This document shows, piece by piece, positions 35,128 through 45,278 of a stretch of 64,000 nucleotides of DNA (position 1 is its first letter; each line of letters starts with the position of its first letter). The translations under genes were made by a program, and so were the position numbers. The DNA comes from Nostoc sp. S4. Its GTDB lineage: Bacteria; Cyanobacteriota; Cyanobacteriia; Cyanobacteriales; Nostocaceae. Below the pieces are notes generated by a model, which was given only the letters and a program-made list of their open reading frames with translations, was not told the DNA's origin and did no database searches. Location: assembly GCA_029379225.1 (NCBI GenBank), contig JAQYWR010000014.1, forward strand, positions 62,001-126,000, read 5' to 3'.

Positions 35128-35644
35128 TTGAAGTCAATGTCTTAGTATCTAACCATAATTTAATAATTAGTGTATTTTCATAGAAAAATAAGATTTCCAT
35201 AATTTTACTTAACATTTATCAACACCATTTCTCAGAATTTAGCTGCTCGGCATAGAGAGTAGGAATCCAGAAGCAAAGTGCTGTATTCCCTAATGGAGAA
35301 AGTACAAGGCTTTGCAATCTACTATACAAGTATTCCTCTAACCCGAGGCGAGCTTGATTCTTGAATGAGAAAAACTTGAAAGAAGTTTTATAAATTTAAA
35401 TATCTTAATACTTTTTATCATATTTTATGTTTTGACGCTCCCGTTTTTGTAGTACGTAAGTCGGTGCAATAAAATCAAACTGTGTGAAGAAAAGTAAATA
35501 AGGCTCAAACTGTTTCTCCCCCTGCTCCCAGCGAGAACTGCCTTATGCCAACTATAATTATTTACACTGACCTACTTATTAATGACAAATATTTTTTAGT
35601 AATAGGTAATTAAAGAAAAGCTCTTACCCATTACCCATGACTCA
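35128..35644. repeat. intergenic region with dispersed repeat (copy B at 35456-35494)
   Basis: The spacer of 517 bases holds, at 35456-35494 on the minus strand, a nearly exact copy of the repeat at 24948-24985 (GTAAGTCGGTGCAATAAAA and GTGTGAAGAAAAG). A stretch CCCCCTGCTCCCAGCGAGAA lies next to it. Short ATTACCCATGACTCATTACC-type repeats precede the next gene. I see no gene. Confidence 0.55.
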
Positions 35645-37012
35645 TTACCGAGGTTCAGCTTGAGTTGACACTGTTAATACTTGTGGTGGTGTAGCATCGG
35701 GTGGATAGAGAAAGTCTACTTCTACTAAAGAGCGATCGCCAGCTTTCATATTTAATAAAACTAAGGGTTCTCCTGGCTGACCTCGCTTTTGTACTAAATG
35801 CACAAACTCTGTTTTTGGTTGATTTTGCTTGTCTTTGTAACGTACCCGCACTGTTCCTCGGAAGAATACTTCACGGGCTGGTATACTCAAAAAGCGTAAT
35901 CCTGGCTTAACTAACTGCTCCTCTTTAAGTGGAGTTTGGATCGATACACTCACAGTTTGCGGACTTTGGGTATTGTTATATAACGGCAACTTCAAACTAT
36001 ATTGAATTCCATAGTTACCATGAGCGCGATATGCAGTGTCAGGATAGCGCACCACCATATTAGCACTTTGAATTTGACCAGTTCCTAAAGTACCGCCATG
36101 CAGGGTGCTCAAAGCATAGGAAAACATTTCACCAGGTTGGGGAATCGTTAAATACTTGACTTTGGGATTATCTACTAATAAGGCTCTCCACTGGGAACCA
36201 GCAACCACTCCAGCAACACGCCCATAAATTATTGGCTTGTTAGTTTCTTCTAGGGGAGTGGGAGTTTTATCTCGCGGCCCAGCCAAATCGCCATTATCTA
36301 ATAAATTTTCCCACTCTTCCAAAGTCGGCGCGGGTTCGCTACCATCTGGATTTACCTGGGCGAACATCGCTAGGCTAGCAGCATAGACAGTACCATTACT
36401 TTGCAGTCGCATTAGTGTAGACCGACCATTCAGAGGTGGCGTTAATCCCTGCACTGGAATTGGTAAATTTAGTAACATTCGACTTTGTTTTGGTGGAATA
36501 TCTATTTGGGCAGGGAAAATTTCTTGTCGTTGTCCTCTTAATATATCAGTCATAACGCGATCGCCCGGCCCGGCAAAAATTTTACCTAAAGGATTTTGGC
36601 TAAAGGATGGTAACTCAATAAATGGTGCATCCGGTTGACTCAAATAACTCGCCGCCTGCAAAATATTTACTTTCACCGATTCCGAACCAGGGTTATGCAA
36701 AATTATCCCCAGATAAAGAGAACGTAAATTTTCTGGTGGTTCAGCTTTAGCAACATGGTGAGCAAAAATATCAAATCGTCCTCGAAAAGGAAAATTCAAA
36801 TGTGCTGTTGGCACTTTTTTACCATCTGCTGGAAAAGTCGAAAGTAAAATTCCTTCTCTTAAAACTAATTCCGGACTATTGCTATTAAAAGTTGGCACTG
36901 TATCCAACTTGCCTGGTAAAGGACGCACTTGTTGTGATTGCACCACTTCTTCAGGCGGTGGTGTAACAGGTGTGAATTGGGCTATGGGGAAAATTAGTAA
37001 CAATGGCAACAT
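35645..37012 (-). CDS. DUF3370-family exported protein
   Basis: The 455-residue protein starts with a short hydrophobic segment (MLPLLLIFPIAQFTP), a likely signal peptide. The body, with RPLPGKLDTVPTFNSNSPEL, FRGRFDIFAHH, LYLGIILHNPGSE and PFIELPSFSQNPLGKIFAGPGDRV split over several blocks, matches a cyanobacterial family known as DUF3370. It is beta-rich and has no catalytic motif. Function is unknown; location is presumably the periplasm or cell surface. The family number is from memory. Confidence 0.8.
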   Translation of the reverse strand: MLPLLLIFPIAQFTPVTPPPEEVVQSQQVRPLPGKLDTVPTFNSNSPELVLREGILLSTFPADGKKVPTAHLNFPFRGRFDIFAHHVAKAEPPENLRSLYLGIILHNPGSESVKVNILQAASYLSQPDAPFIELPSFSQNPLGKIFAGPGDRVMTDILRGQRQEIFPAQIDIPPKQSRMLLNLPIPVQGLTPPLNGRSTLMRLQSNGTVYAASLAMFAQVNPDGSEPAPTLEEWENLLDNGDLAGPRDKTPTPLEETNKPIIYGRVAGVVAGSQWRALLVDNPKVKYLTIPQPGEMFSYALSTLHGGTLGTGQIQSANMVVRYPDTAYRAHGNYGIQYSLKLPLYNNTQSPQTVSVSIQTPLKEEQLVKPGLRFLSIPAREVFFRGTVRVRYKDKQNQPKTEFVHLVQKRGQPGEPLVLLNMKAGDRSLVEVDFLYPPDATPPQVLTVSTQAEPR

Positions 37013-37043
37013 TTATTTAAGTATTAGTTTGAACATAGAGACA

Positions 37044-37565
37044 TTAATAACTTGATGAAAATACCAGATTGTTAATAATTAATAAGAAATCAGCAAGAAT
37101 ACCACTTAAATTTTCTCCATTGAGAACTGGAACGTGAACAAAGATACAACGTGCTGACAGTTGGTTTTGGTTTAAGTAGTCCAACACACAATAGTAAAGA
37201 CCTTCGCAAACAAATTTACCGCAGTCGTGGCTAATCTCAATTGCTGCGGCTCCTGTGATTAATTTTTCTAAATCAACATCTGTGTGCAAAACACTTTCTC
37301 CACAGCTAGCGGCTAATTCCACGCTTAATTGTGTGCGACTTGCAGCCATACCACAACAGACGATGTAATCAGGTTGAATAGACTTGATATTTTCAATTAC
37401 CTGAGAACTGGCCAGTTGCACATCTACGGGTAATCGGCGCAAAAAAGTTAAATCATGGGGAATCAACTGAAGTTTCGTAACTTCTATTAATAAATCATCA
37501 GATGAATTTGACTGTTGCTCGCTTAGCCAAGTGTCAAAGGAAGTTAATAGAATTCTTTTGAACAT
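37044..37565 (-). CDS. pyroglutamyl-peptidase I-like protein (C15 family)
   Basis: C15 peptidases remove N-terminal pyroglutamate. The 173-residue protein begins RILLTSFDTW (family form: ILVTGFEPF), and candidate catalytic residues are present: Glu in SRTQLSVELAA, Cys in DCGKFVCEGLYY, and His in FVHVPVL. It is shorter than the usual roughly 210 residues, and the N-terminal GFxPF motif has changed to SFDTW, so activity or specificity may differ. It is divergent from hisH, with 76 bases between them. Confidence 0.8.
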   Translation of the reverse strand: MFKRILLTSFDTWLSEQQSNSSDDLLIEVTKLQLIPHDLTFLRRLPVDVQLASSQVIENIKSIQPDYIVCCGMAASRTQLSVELAASCGESVLHTDVDLEKLITGAAAIEISHDCGKFVCEGLYYCVLDYLNQNQLSARCIFVHVPVLNGENLSGILADFLLIINNLVFSSSY

Positions 37566-37641
37566 AACAAATATTATTTAAAATAGGAATATTATTTAGA
37601 ATAGAAAAACCCTCCATAATAATTTTACAAGGAGCAGGTAA

Positions 37642-38277
37642 ATGCCAGTGATTGCGGTCGTAGATTACGAGATGGGAAATTTGCATTCAGTCTGCAAAGG
37701 GTTGGAAAAAGCTGGAGCAACTCCTAATGTTACTTATTCTTCGAAGGAATTAGATCGAGCAGATGCAATAGTTCTGCCGGGAGTGGGAGCATTCGATCCA
37801 GCAGTACAACATTTACGATCGCGTGGTTTAGAACAACCGATTAAAGAAGCGATCGCATCTGGCAAACCTTTTTTGGGCATCTGTTTGGGATTGCAAATTC
37901 TTTTTGAATCAAGTGCAGAAGGTATCCAACCAGGACTGGGAATTATCAAAGGAAAAGTACGACGATTTCGTCCAGAACCAGACATTACTATTCCTCATAT
38001 GGGTTGGAATCAGCTGCAAGTGACTCAACCGAAAAGTCTTTTATGGGAGCATTTACCCTCCAATCCTTGGGTATATTTTGTCCATTCCTACTATGTTGAC
38101 CCCATAGAAGAGCAAATGCGTGCAGCAACCGTCACCCACGGTACTCAAACTGTAACAGCTGCGATCGCTCATGAAAACCTGATGGCAGTACAATTTCACC
38201 CCGAAAAATCTTCTAATATCGGATTGCAAATCCTGTCTAATTTTGTTGCTCAAGTACGGGAAAAAATTCCTGCCTAA
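37642..38277 (+). CDS. hisH: imidazole glycerol phosphate synthase glutaminase subunit HisH
   Basis: HisH releases ammonia from glutamine for HisF in histidine biosynthesis. The 211-residue protein has all class I amidotransferase residues: the nucleophile Cys in PFLGICLGLQILFE, and His and Glu in VQFHPEKSSNIG. The start VIAVVDYEMGNLHSV is typical. AAGGAG lies 7 bases before the ATG. hisF is not in the neighbourhood, as is common in cyanobacteria. The downstream rsmD gene is separated by 99 bases of short repeats. Confidence 0.95.
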   Translation: MPVIAVVDYEMGNLHSVCKGLEKAGATPNVTYSSKELDRADAIVLPGVGAFDPAVQHLRSRGLEQPIKEAIASGKPFLGICLGLQILFESSAEGIQPGLGIIKGKVRRFRPEPDITIPHMGWNQLQVTQPKSLLWEHLPSNPWVYFVHSYYVDPIEEQMRAATVTHGTQTVTAAIAHENLMAVQFHPEKSSNIGLQILSNFVAQVREKIPA

Positions 38278-38376
38278 TTATTTTTGTCCTTCGTCATTTG
38301 TCCTTTATCGTTTGTGAAAAAATGAAAATCACCACCGACCATTAAACAATGACTAATGACCAATGACTAATGACCA

Positions 38377-38943
38377 ATGAGCCTGAGAATTTACGGTAAC
38401 CGCAAGCTAAAAACTTTACCAGGTAAAGAGACTAGACCTACTAGTGCTAGAGTCAGGGAGGCAGTCTTTAATATTTGGCAGGGAAAAATTACAGGTTGCC
38501 ACTGGCTAGATTTGTGTGCTGGTAGTGGTTCAATGGGCGCAGAGGCTTTATGTAGAGGAGCCGTCTTAGTAGTGGGAATTGAAAAATCGAGCCGAGCCTG
38601 TGCCACTATTCAAGAAAATTGGCAGCTCTTAGCTAATTCCGAACAAGAATTTCGGGTAATGCGGGGAGATATTATTGGGCAGTTAAAGACATTATCAGGC
38701 AAACAATTTGACAGAATCTACTTCGATCCACCTTATGCCAGTGGATTGTATGAGCCAGTTTTAAAAGCGATCGCTCACCATCAACTTTTAGATCCTAGTG
38801 GCGAAATCGCAGTTGAACACGCTTCACAAGGTTGGACATTGCCAGAGATTCCCAATTGGGAAATTTGCCGCCAGAAAGTTTATGGTAACACATCACTTAC
38901 TTTTTACAGAATTTCGAGTGAGGGAGATGAGGAGATGGGGTGA
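38377..38943 (+). CDS. rsmD: 16S rRNA (guanine966-N2)-methyltransferase RsmD
   Basis: RsmD methylates G966 of 16S rRNA during small-subunit assembly. The 188-residue protein starts SLRIYGNRKLKTLPG and has the expected RPTSARVREAVFNIW, the SAM-binding LDLCAGSGSMGAEAL and the catalytic DPPY in YFDPPYASGLYEP. The ATG follows a tandem run of ATGACCA/ATGACTA heptamers (about 38349-38377), which seems to provide the leader; no normal ribosome binding site is visible. It converges with petG. Confidence 0.93.
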   Translation: MSLRIYGNRKLKTLPGKETRPTSARVREAVFNIWQGKITGCHWLDLCAGSGSMGAEALCRGAVLVVGIEKSSRACATIQENWQLLANSEQEFRVMRGDIIGQLKTLSGKQFDRIYFDPPYASGLYEPVLKAIAHHQLLDPSGEIAVEHASQGWTLPEIPNWEICRQKVYGNTSLTFYRISSEGDEEMG

Positions 38944-38978
38944 AACTACGCCTACCACCCCACCACCTCATCACCCCA

Positions 38979-39092
38979 TCACCCTCCTAGCTCGTTGAAG
39001 CGCTTAAATTGCTTATAAGCAGCGTAAAACAGTCCAGAAAGGGTAACGAAAACTAGACCAAGGACAATACCTGAGAGCAGGGGTTCAACCAC
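38979..39092 (-). CDS. petG: cytochrome b6f complex subunit PetG
   Basis: This 37-residue membrane protein, too short for many gene finders, is a peripheral helix of the cytochrome b6f complex in the thylakoid membrane. The translation [20 protein letters not shown], then [10 protein letters not shown] and FNELGG, is unmistakably PetG. The start is a GTG at 39090-39092 with GAGGAG 7 bases upstream. It lies between rsmD (convergent) and cytM (divergent); the cytM and petG neighbours both concern thylakoid electron transport. Confidence 0.95.
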   Translation of the reverse strand: MVEPLLSGIVLGLVFVTLSGLFYAAYKQFKRFNELGG

Positions 39093-39301
39093 TGTAAGTC
39101 TCCTCTTTGCAATTATTCAATATTTGTTTCCCGTTTTTGATTTTACCAAATTCAGTATGAATCCTGCCTTCTATAACCTTTTGCAAGGACGACGTCCATA
39201 TTAAAATTGTCTTCTGTGCTTGCAGACACAATCAAGAACTTTTAAGCTATGTGTAGGAAATGAAAACTTTTTAGCACACCTAGACCTTCACCGCAAACCT
39301 T

Positions 39302-39676
39302 TTGAATAACCAGATTACCAAACCTGAAATATTGATTCAGCGCATCGTTTTATTGACGCTGGCTATCCTGCTAGCAGTCCCTTTGGGCTTTTTTGGTGTT
39401 CATTTGGTTCGAGCCTCCGATCCTTATGTTAAGAGTGTTTTATCCCTAACAGGAAACCCAATTCAAGGACACGCTATTTTTCAAATTAATTGTGCTGGTT
39501 GTCATGGCTTGGAAGCAGACGGACGAGTGGGGCCTAGTTTGCAAGCTGTCTCTAAGCACAAGTCTCGCTATGGACTGATTCATCAAGTTATTAGTGGCGA
39601 AACGCCCCCAATGCCAAAGTTCCAGCCTAGTGCCCAAGAAATGGCAGACCTTTTGAGCTATCTAGAGTCGTTGTAA
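39302..39676 (+). CDS. cytM: cytochrome cM
   Basis: The 124-residue protein has an N-terminal hydrophobic helix (IVLLTLAILLAVPLGFFGVHLV) that probably stays as a membrane anchor, then a class I cytochrome c domain with haem motif CAGCHG, and a likely axial Met in PPMPKF. The segment DPYVKSVLSLTGNPIQGHAIF and the ending MADLLSYLESL match cytochrome cM, a low-abundance c-type cytochrome linked to respiration and stress in cyanobacteria. The start is a TTG at 39302; there is no in-frame ATG before the helix. It is divergent from petG. Confidence 0.88.
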   Translation: MNNQITKPEILIQRIVLLTLAILLAVPLGFFGVHLVRASDPYVKSVLSLTGNPIQGHAIFQINCAGCHGLEADGRVGPSLQAVSKHKSRYGLIHQVISGETPPMPKFQPSAQEMADLLSYLESL

Positions 39677-39717
39677 ACCTTAGATTCTTTAGTTACGAAA
39701 TATATAAAGCCTTCGGA

Positions 39718-39750
39718 GAAAAAGGCAGCATATTGAATACTACCTTTTTC
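39718..39750 (+). terminator. rho-independent terminator after cytM
   Basis: GAAAAAGG (39718-39725) pairs with CCTTTTTC (39743-39750) around a 17-base loop, 41 bases after the cytM stop codon. The remaining spacer to 40033 is AT-rich, with a TTAATATATATTAA dyad near 39775, and shows no gene. Confidence 0.65.
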
Positions 39751-40033
39751 AGTCTGTAAAAATTATTAATATTTTAATATATATTAATAATTTCTCATAA
39801 TTTTCAGATCTACTTTAGCCTTTATTTATATCTGCTGGTTTTTACGTAGAATCTTTGATAAAAACTCAGATAAATTGTATATTTTAAAGTATGTTAGCAA
39901 ATTACTATATTAATAATTCCCAAACTGAGGTTAGCGTACCTAACTCAGTGTGACTAAGGCAAAAGTTCCCAGTGAATCGGCTACGGTATAGCTTCTTTGA
40001 CACACTAGATATTCTTAAGATGCCTTAAAGCTA

Positions 40034-40831
40034 ATGACTCAAGCGCTCCAAATCGGTAATCGTACAATCACGGCTAGTGAACTGATTTCTTTACTGGCGA
40101 GTTATCAAATGCTGCCACAATTGCAGCGAGAATTAATCGTTGATGAAGCGATCGAGCAAAGCTCACGCTCCGCTAATGTCATAATCGAGTTTACACCCGA
40201 AGAAGTAGCACAAGCTAAACAGCAGTTTTACGCCGAAAAACAGTTGAAAAATGAAGAAGACGTTCAAGCTTGGATGGCACGTCAAGGTGTAACTTATGAA
40301 CAATTAGAAGGGATCACCACTCGAAAGCTGAAAATTGAAAAATTTAAGCAAGCGACTTGGGGTAATAAGCTGGAATCGTACTTTTTTCAGTCCAAGTCAA
40401 AACTTGACAAAGTAATTTATTCTCTATTGCGAACCCAGGATGTAGGAATTGCTCAAGAACTTTACTTTCGGATTCAAGCTAAAGAAAACTCTTTTGCTGA
40501 CTTGGCGCGGGAATATTCACTCGGCCCAGAAGCCCAAACTGGCGGTTTAGTAGGCCCAGTTGAACTGAATGCCTTACATCCGCTAATGGTGCAAATGCTC
40601 TCTAGCAGTCAACCAGGTCAAATATTACCCCCTACCCGCATCGCTGAATGGTTTGTGATTTTGCGGCTAGAAAAATTTATCCCCGCACAATTGGATGAAT
40701 TGATGAAAACCCGCCTACTGAATGAACTGTTTGAAACTTGGCTACAAGAACAGCAAAAACAAATCATGTCTGCACAACGAGAACAAGCTGCAACACCGAC
40801 ACAGGAAGATGTTGAGAAGCCATTAACTTAA
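40034..40831 (+). CDS. parvulin-type peptidyl-prolyl isomerase
   Basis: The 265-residue protein has an N-terminal helical SurA-like region (residues 1-125) and a parvulin domain at about residues 130-225, with FADLAREYSLGPEAQTGGLVG and the final WFVILRLEKFIPA. It has no signal peptide, so it may act in the cytoplasm or at a membrane through partners. The C-terminal 40 residues are Gln/Glu-rich helix. Members in cyanobacteria often sit by secretion genes, which is not the case here. Substrate unknown. Confidence 0.87.
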   Translation: MTQALQIGNRTITASELISLLASYQMLPQLQRELIVDEAIEQSSRSANVIIEFTPEEVAQAKQQFYAEKQLKNEEDVQAWMARQGVTYEQLEGITTRKLKIEKFKQATWGNKLESYFFQSKSKLDKVIYSLLRTQDVGIAQELYFRIQAKENSFADLAREYSLGPEAQTGGLVGPVELNALHPLMVQMLSSSQPGQILPPTRIAEWFVILRLEKFIPAQLDELMKTRLLNELFETWLQEQQKQIMSAQREQAATPTQEDVEKPLT

Positions 40832-40855
40832 ATATGAGAAAGTGACTTCCATTGA

Positions 40856-41758
40856 CTAATAGTTCAACTGTTTTTCCGATACAACCTGATGCTCTTTGCG
40901 CCAAGCCTGAGGAGGCAAACCGTGATGTTGACGAAATTGGCGGGAGAAATGGGATACATCTTGATAACCCAGTGCTTTAGCAATTTTCTCTATCGTCTGA
41001 TTATTATTTTGCAGTAAGGAACGAGCTCCTGCCATTCGGCGTTTGACAATCCAGCAGTTAACAGTCTCTCCTGTTTGCCTTGCTACTCGGTTAGTTAAGT
41101 AAGCTGGTGAATAACCAACTGCAACAGCCACATCACACAAAGTAATTCCTTGGTGATAATGGGCTTCGATGAAGTCAAAAACTTCTTTTAATTCGGGAAT
41201 GCAAGGAAAGATTAGGGCTTCTCCATCGGAGGCTTGCCTTGGGGACGCTGTGCCAACATCAACGTCAACATTACCATCTTCAGCGATCGCTATAGTGTCA
41301 TGATCTACAAATACTGATTTCACATGTTTATCAGATTGAATCGCACACCAGTATCGGAGATTAGCTTGCTTTTGCAGTCGGGTTGCGATCGCTCTGAGCA
41401 ATTCGTCTAGTGTAGAGGGTTTGGTAAGATAATCATCTGCCCCCAATTCCATAGCTTTGCGAATATCTGCTCTGGTGCTACTACCAGTCAGAAAAATGAA
41501 GGGAATAATCGCTGTCAGAGGATTTTGGCGTAGCGTAGCTAGGACGCTATAACCATCCATATCGGGCATCGTAATATCGCAAATTACTAAATCGGGTATA
41601 CACTCTTGTGCTTGTTGAATACCAGCAAGACCATTATTAGCACCTATCGGCTCAAAACCTTTAGCTTTAAGACCCTTTAAATAAAGATTGCGGGTAACGT
41701 TATCATCTTCAATGATCAGAATTTTATTTGACAATTCGTACATTATTCCTCTCACCAA
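40856..41758 (-). CDS. response regulator with AraC-type output domain, scytonemin-linked
   Basis: A receiver domain (about residues 8-125: LIIEDDNVTRNLY, Asp in PDLVICDITMPDMDGYS, Thr in FIFLTGSS, Lys in DYLTKPST) is joined to an AraC-family DNA-binding domain at residues 195-290 (GITLCDVAVAVGYSPAYLTN and IEKIAKALGYQDVSHFSRQF, the two helix-turn-helix units). All phosphorylation residues are intact. It is downstream of the PAS histidine kinase gene, 121 bases away, and convergent with the parvulin gene. In Nostoc punctiforme a divergent two-component pair beside scyA is required for scytonemin induction, and this is its positional equivalent. Candidate operators are at 45279, 45400 and 58885. 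The start could also be the ATG at 41743 (MYELSNK). Confidence 0.92.
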   Translation of the reverse strand: MVRGIMYELSNKILIIEDDNVTRNLYLKGLKAKGFEPIGANNGLAGIQQAQECIPDLVICDITMPDMDGYSVLATLRQNPLTAIIPFIFLTGSSTRADIRKAMELGADDYLTKPSTLDELLRAIATRLQKQANLRYWCAIQSDKHVKSVFVDHDTIAIAEDGNVDVDVGTASPRQASDGEALIFPCIPELKEVFDFIEAHYHQGITLCDVAVAVGYSPAYLTNRVARQTGETVNCWIVKRRMAGARSLLQNNNQTIEKIAKALGYQDVSHFSRQFRQHHGLPPQAWRKEHQVVSEKQLNY

Positions 41759-41879
41759 AACTTTTTGCGATAAATTGCTAGACTCTTTCCTAAGTTGAGA
41801 AATATAAATGAGATAAATTACTTTTTTTGAGAGTTATGAATGTCAAAGTATTAAATAACAATTATCTGGATTTCAACAC

Positions 41880-43859
41880 TCATAACTCAGAATTGGTGAA
41901 CTTTGATTTGATTAGTGGCAACATCACAGTAAAAGTACTGCCCACATCAACTTCGCTTTCTACAGAAACTTGACCTTGATGTAAGTCTACAAGAGTTTTA
42001 AGAATCGATAGCCCTAGTCCAGTACCAGGTATATGATCGATATTACTACCTCTAAAAAATGGCTCAAATAGTCGTTGTTGATCCACTAGCGAAATACCAA
42101 TACCTCTATCTTGTACCTGAAAAATTACTTTCTCCTTATTCCAAGATAGTTTCAAATCAACTACTAAATTGTCAGGAGAATATTTAATTGCATTATCAAG
42201 CAAATTCTTCAAAATAGGTTCTAATAGTTTTTTATCTATACAAGCTATTAAAGAGTTATCTTGACTGATAAAGTTTATCTGCTTTTGGTTAACATTCATC
42301 TGCATTTGTGCAACTATATCATAACAGAATTGAACTATCTCAAGCGATTTGGGTTCAAAGTTTAGTTTTGCTGATTCTGCCTTAGAGAAAAACAGAATAT
42401 TATCCAACATCTCGCTGAGTTCTTCAGTGGCTATTTGAATGTGATCGAGTAGTGGTTGTATTTTCTTCTGTGTACGTTTATCTACTTCTTCCTTTAGTAA
42501 GCTATTAGAAAATGAAACAATATTCAGTGGAGTACGGAATTGATGACAAACCATAGAAAGAAAGCTGGCTCTCAGTTCGCTCAGTTGTTTTGCTTTTTCT
42601 AAAGCTTGGTTAAGGTTTAATTCTGCATATTTGTAATCGGTAATATCGATGCTTGCAATCATTTCGACTGGTTTTCCACCAAAATCTAGCACTCCATCCA
42701 GCATTGCAACTGCACAAGCTAGCCAGCGTTCCGTACCGTTTTTTGTCAGAATATTCATCTCTTGATATTCATAGTTAGATACTTCACCTTGATTACGTAC
42801 CTGTCTGCGTTTTTTACTCTTAATTAGTCGACGCAAATCAAAACCTGTTAGCAATTCTTGTTTTGTATAGCCAGTGAGTTGCTCTACTGCTCGATTTACA
42901 TAGCAAAGCCGCGTACCTTGAATCAAGAAAGTGCTAGCATCCGTTGTTTCTGCTAAAGTCCGAAATCTAGCTTCGTTCATGCGTAACGCTTCTTCAGTTC
43001 GTTTAGAATCAGTAATATCCCAAATACTCCAGACTCTACCAATAATTTTGCCTCCAAGCCAATGAGGTTTAGAGTAGTGTGCAAAGACTCTTCCATCGTT
43101 TAACTCTAGAATGTCATAGCTCTCGAAATCAGATTGGCTAGAGACTTCCCAAACGAGCCGACTAAAAGCTTGTGGATCTTTAAGTTGCTTCTCAAAAAAG
43201 GTTTTGCATTGAGGACATTTTTTAGATAGTATCAGGGATTCTGGAATCTGCCACATATCTATAAATTTCTGATTTAAACTGAGAATATCTCCCTCGAAGT
43301 TAACAACAACAATTCCAATAGCAGTGGATTCGAGGGTAGATCGAAGTAAAGATAGAGATGCTTCTAGTTCTATTTCTTTGGCCTTGAGTTCAGAAATTTC
43401 CAGTTGTAAATATTCTCTAGCATCCTTGAATTCATCAGTCCATTTTTGTACGCTTAATTCTACTATTTCATCAGTTTTCTCACGAACAAAGGCACAACTA
43501 AATTCCATATCTTGGTCTTTTACATAGGTAATCGATATTTCTACTAGAAATATCCGACCTTTCTTTGTCCGATACCGAGATTTAAAAGTCAAAGAATTTT
43601 GCGATCTAATATTTGACCAATTGTGTAGCGAAAAGTCTACATCTATGTCATCGAGTGTCATTAAAAGTAATTCTTCACGCGAATACTCAGTCATCAGACA
43701 TGTAGCATCATTGACGTAAAGAAACTGCGTGTTTGCTCCTAAACAAAAGGCAGCATCTACAGCATGATTTATTAGGAAGTGAGCAAATTTCATCTCTACT
43801 TCTGGCTGTAGGAGCCGCTGTGTGTTGGATGTAGTTAATGTATAATCGCTAGGATTCAT
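41880..43859 (-). CDS. PAS-domain sensor histidine kinase, scytonemin-linked
   Basis: The 659-residue protein has three PAS-like domains (about residues 25-130, 170-285 and 295-420), a HisKA dimer region with the phospho-accepting His in SMVCHQFRTPLNIV, and an HATPase domain with LLDNAIKYSPD, QDRGIGIS and GTGLGLSIL. It has no membrane segment, so it is a soluble sensor. A CPQCKTFFEKQ segment in the second PAS domain has two close cysteines that might respond to redox state. Position and order match the regulatory kinase next to the N. punctiforme scytonemin cluster, which responds to UV-A. The ligand or chromophore is not visible. Confidence 0.92.
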   Translation of the reverse strand: MNPSDYTLTTSNTQRLLQPEVEMKFAHFLINHAVDAAFCLGANTQFLYVNDATCLMTEYSREELLLMTLDDIDVDFSLHNWSNIRSQNSLTFKSRYRTKKGRIFLVEISITYVKDQDMEFSCAFVREKTDEIVELSVQKWTDEFKDAREYLQLEISELKAKEIELEASLSLLRSTLESTAIGIVVVNFEGDILSLNQKFIDMWQIPESLILSKKCPQCKTFFEKQLKDPQAFSRLVWEVSSQSDFESYDILELNDGRVFAHYSKPHWLGGKIIGRVWSIWDITDSKRTEEALRMNEARFRTLAETTDASTFLIQGTRLCYVNRAVEQLTGYTKQELLTGFDLRRLIKSKKRRQVRNQGEVSNYEYQEMNILTKNGTERWLACAVAMLDGVLDFGGKPVEMIASIDITDYKYAELNLNQALEKAKQLSELRASFLSMVCHQFRTPLNIVSFSNSLLKEEVDKRTQKKIQPLLDHIQIATEELSEMLDNILFFSKAESAKLNFEPKSLEIVQFCYDIVAQMQMNVNQKQINFISQDNSLIACIDKKLLEPILKNLLDNAIKYSPDNLVVDLKLSWNKEKVIFQVQDRGIGISLVDQQRLFEPFFRGSNIDHIPGTGLGLSILKTLVDLHQGQVSVESEVDVGSTFTVMLPLIKSKFTNSEL

Positions 43860-45278
43860 ATCTCTACTTGCTCCTTGTAAGCAATCAGCACCATAGCTGT
43901 TAATGAGTTAATAATCCTAATCACCTAAAATCCTTAATACAGTGTTAGGCTGCTGAAAATCGAGTTATTTTGCAAATGAAATAAAATTATTAACTAACTT
44001 TACAAAACTTATCATACCAAGAAAAAGTATAAAAAGTGAATAATCTAACCCAAAAATCCTAAAAAAATTAAGATAATTAAAGGTGATTATTGACTAAAAT
44101 AAGTTTTTATGCATATAGGAAATTTAGACCAATCAAATCATGATTAGTCAATCAAGCTTATTAGATAAGAGTTAAAAACCCTTATCTATTAAGTTAAAAA
44201 CTATTTAAAATTTTAATTGCGCCAATACCACAGCAAACGAGTAGCTAACGACATAGATAGACCAACCAATATCCGTACCTGAGAGCAAGCTAGAAAATTC
44301 CCAAAAAACTTATAATCTAAGCTTTTTGACTTTAAATTCCCATAGTCTTGCAAGAAAGCAAGTTAGATGTGGCTTATTATACAAGTACGTACTAGTGTAT
44401 AGTCGTTTGATTATGAACATAAATGAATTTGCCCTGCTAGACTTGGCTTGGATAAGCAAATATTTGCTCATCAATTCATTTTTTAATCAATACCTTCGCC
44501 AAAATTAGAGTATTTTAACTAGATAAAAAAGCTAAAATCCTTAGCTAGTACAGGTTTACGGCTTTTAAATTGGTGTTAAAACCCATATGCCGAAACCCGG
44601 ATTATGGTGGCATTCTAAAAAATTAGCGAAGGTATTATTAATTTATCTTAACGTACACTCTCAGGGATTTAACTATAGAAAAATGCCTCTAGTCATCTGT
44701 CTCAAGAAATACATTGTAATTTTTACTGATTCTCGACAACAAAAAATTAAAGACAACTTTTTAACAACAGACGTTAATGAGCTTAGAAGCTTTATTTTAT
44801 AACACGATCTCTACAATCATCTCTTTTAGCCCAAAGTCTTGTCTGCCAAGAATTAATGATTTTCCTCTGGAGGGAATAATTTTATAGCGATAAGTAAATC
44901 AGTCTGATTAAACCAAACTATGTAAATCTTTGTCATAAAAAAACTAAAGGTTATTTCCTTCGTCCTCTTCTACTCTAATCTTATTAATATAGTTCTGTTT
45001 ATTCCCACCGACTTACTTAACGCTTACAAACCTGTTGTGGTTGCTCAGGCTTTAATTTTGTCTGATTTTGGTGATGAGTTAAATCAACGAATTTATTAGC
45101 TTCACTCTTTATTTAGCAATACAACTTAGCCAGATGTGAGAAGTAAGCTCAAACATTTTTGATGTCCATCAAAATTAAAAGATTTTTCATTATAAATGTA
45201 GTGATATAGCTGAAGAGCGATCGCAATGTATTAATCTTCCCAAGTCGCTAAGTGAATATTGTAGCTCCGATCGCAAAA

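Noticed and set aside
44215-44310. Minus-strand 30-residue stretch with a hydrophobic core (LLSGTDIGWSIYVVSYSF) that looks like part of a membrane protein
   Set aside because: It is bounded by stops, has no start codon and I cannot match it to PetN, PetL, PetM or Psb small subunits. It may be a gene relic, but I cannot support it.
44326-44802. Two short plus-strand frames (60 and 71 residues) between the kinase gene and scyA
   Set aside because: No recognisable domain, no ribosome binding site, atypical composition, and they lie in AT-rich control DNA.
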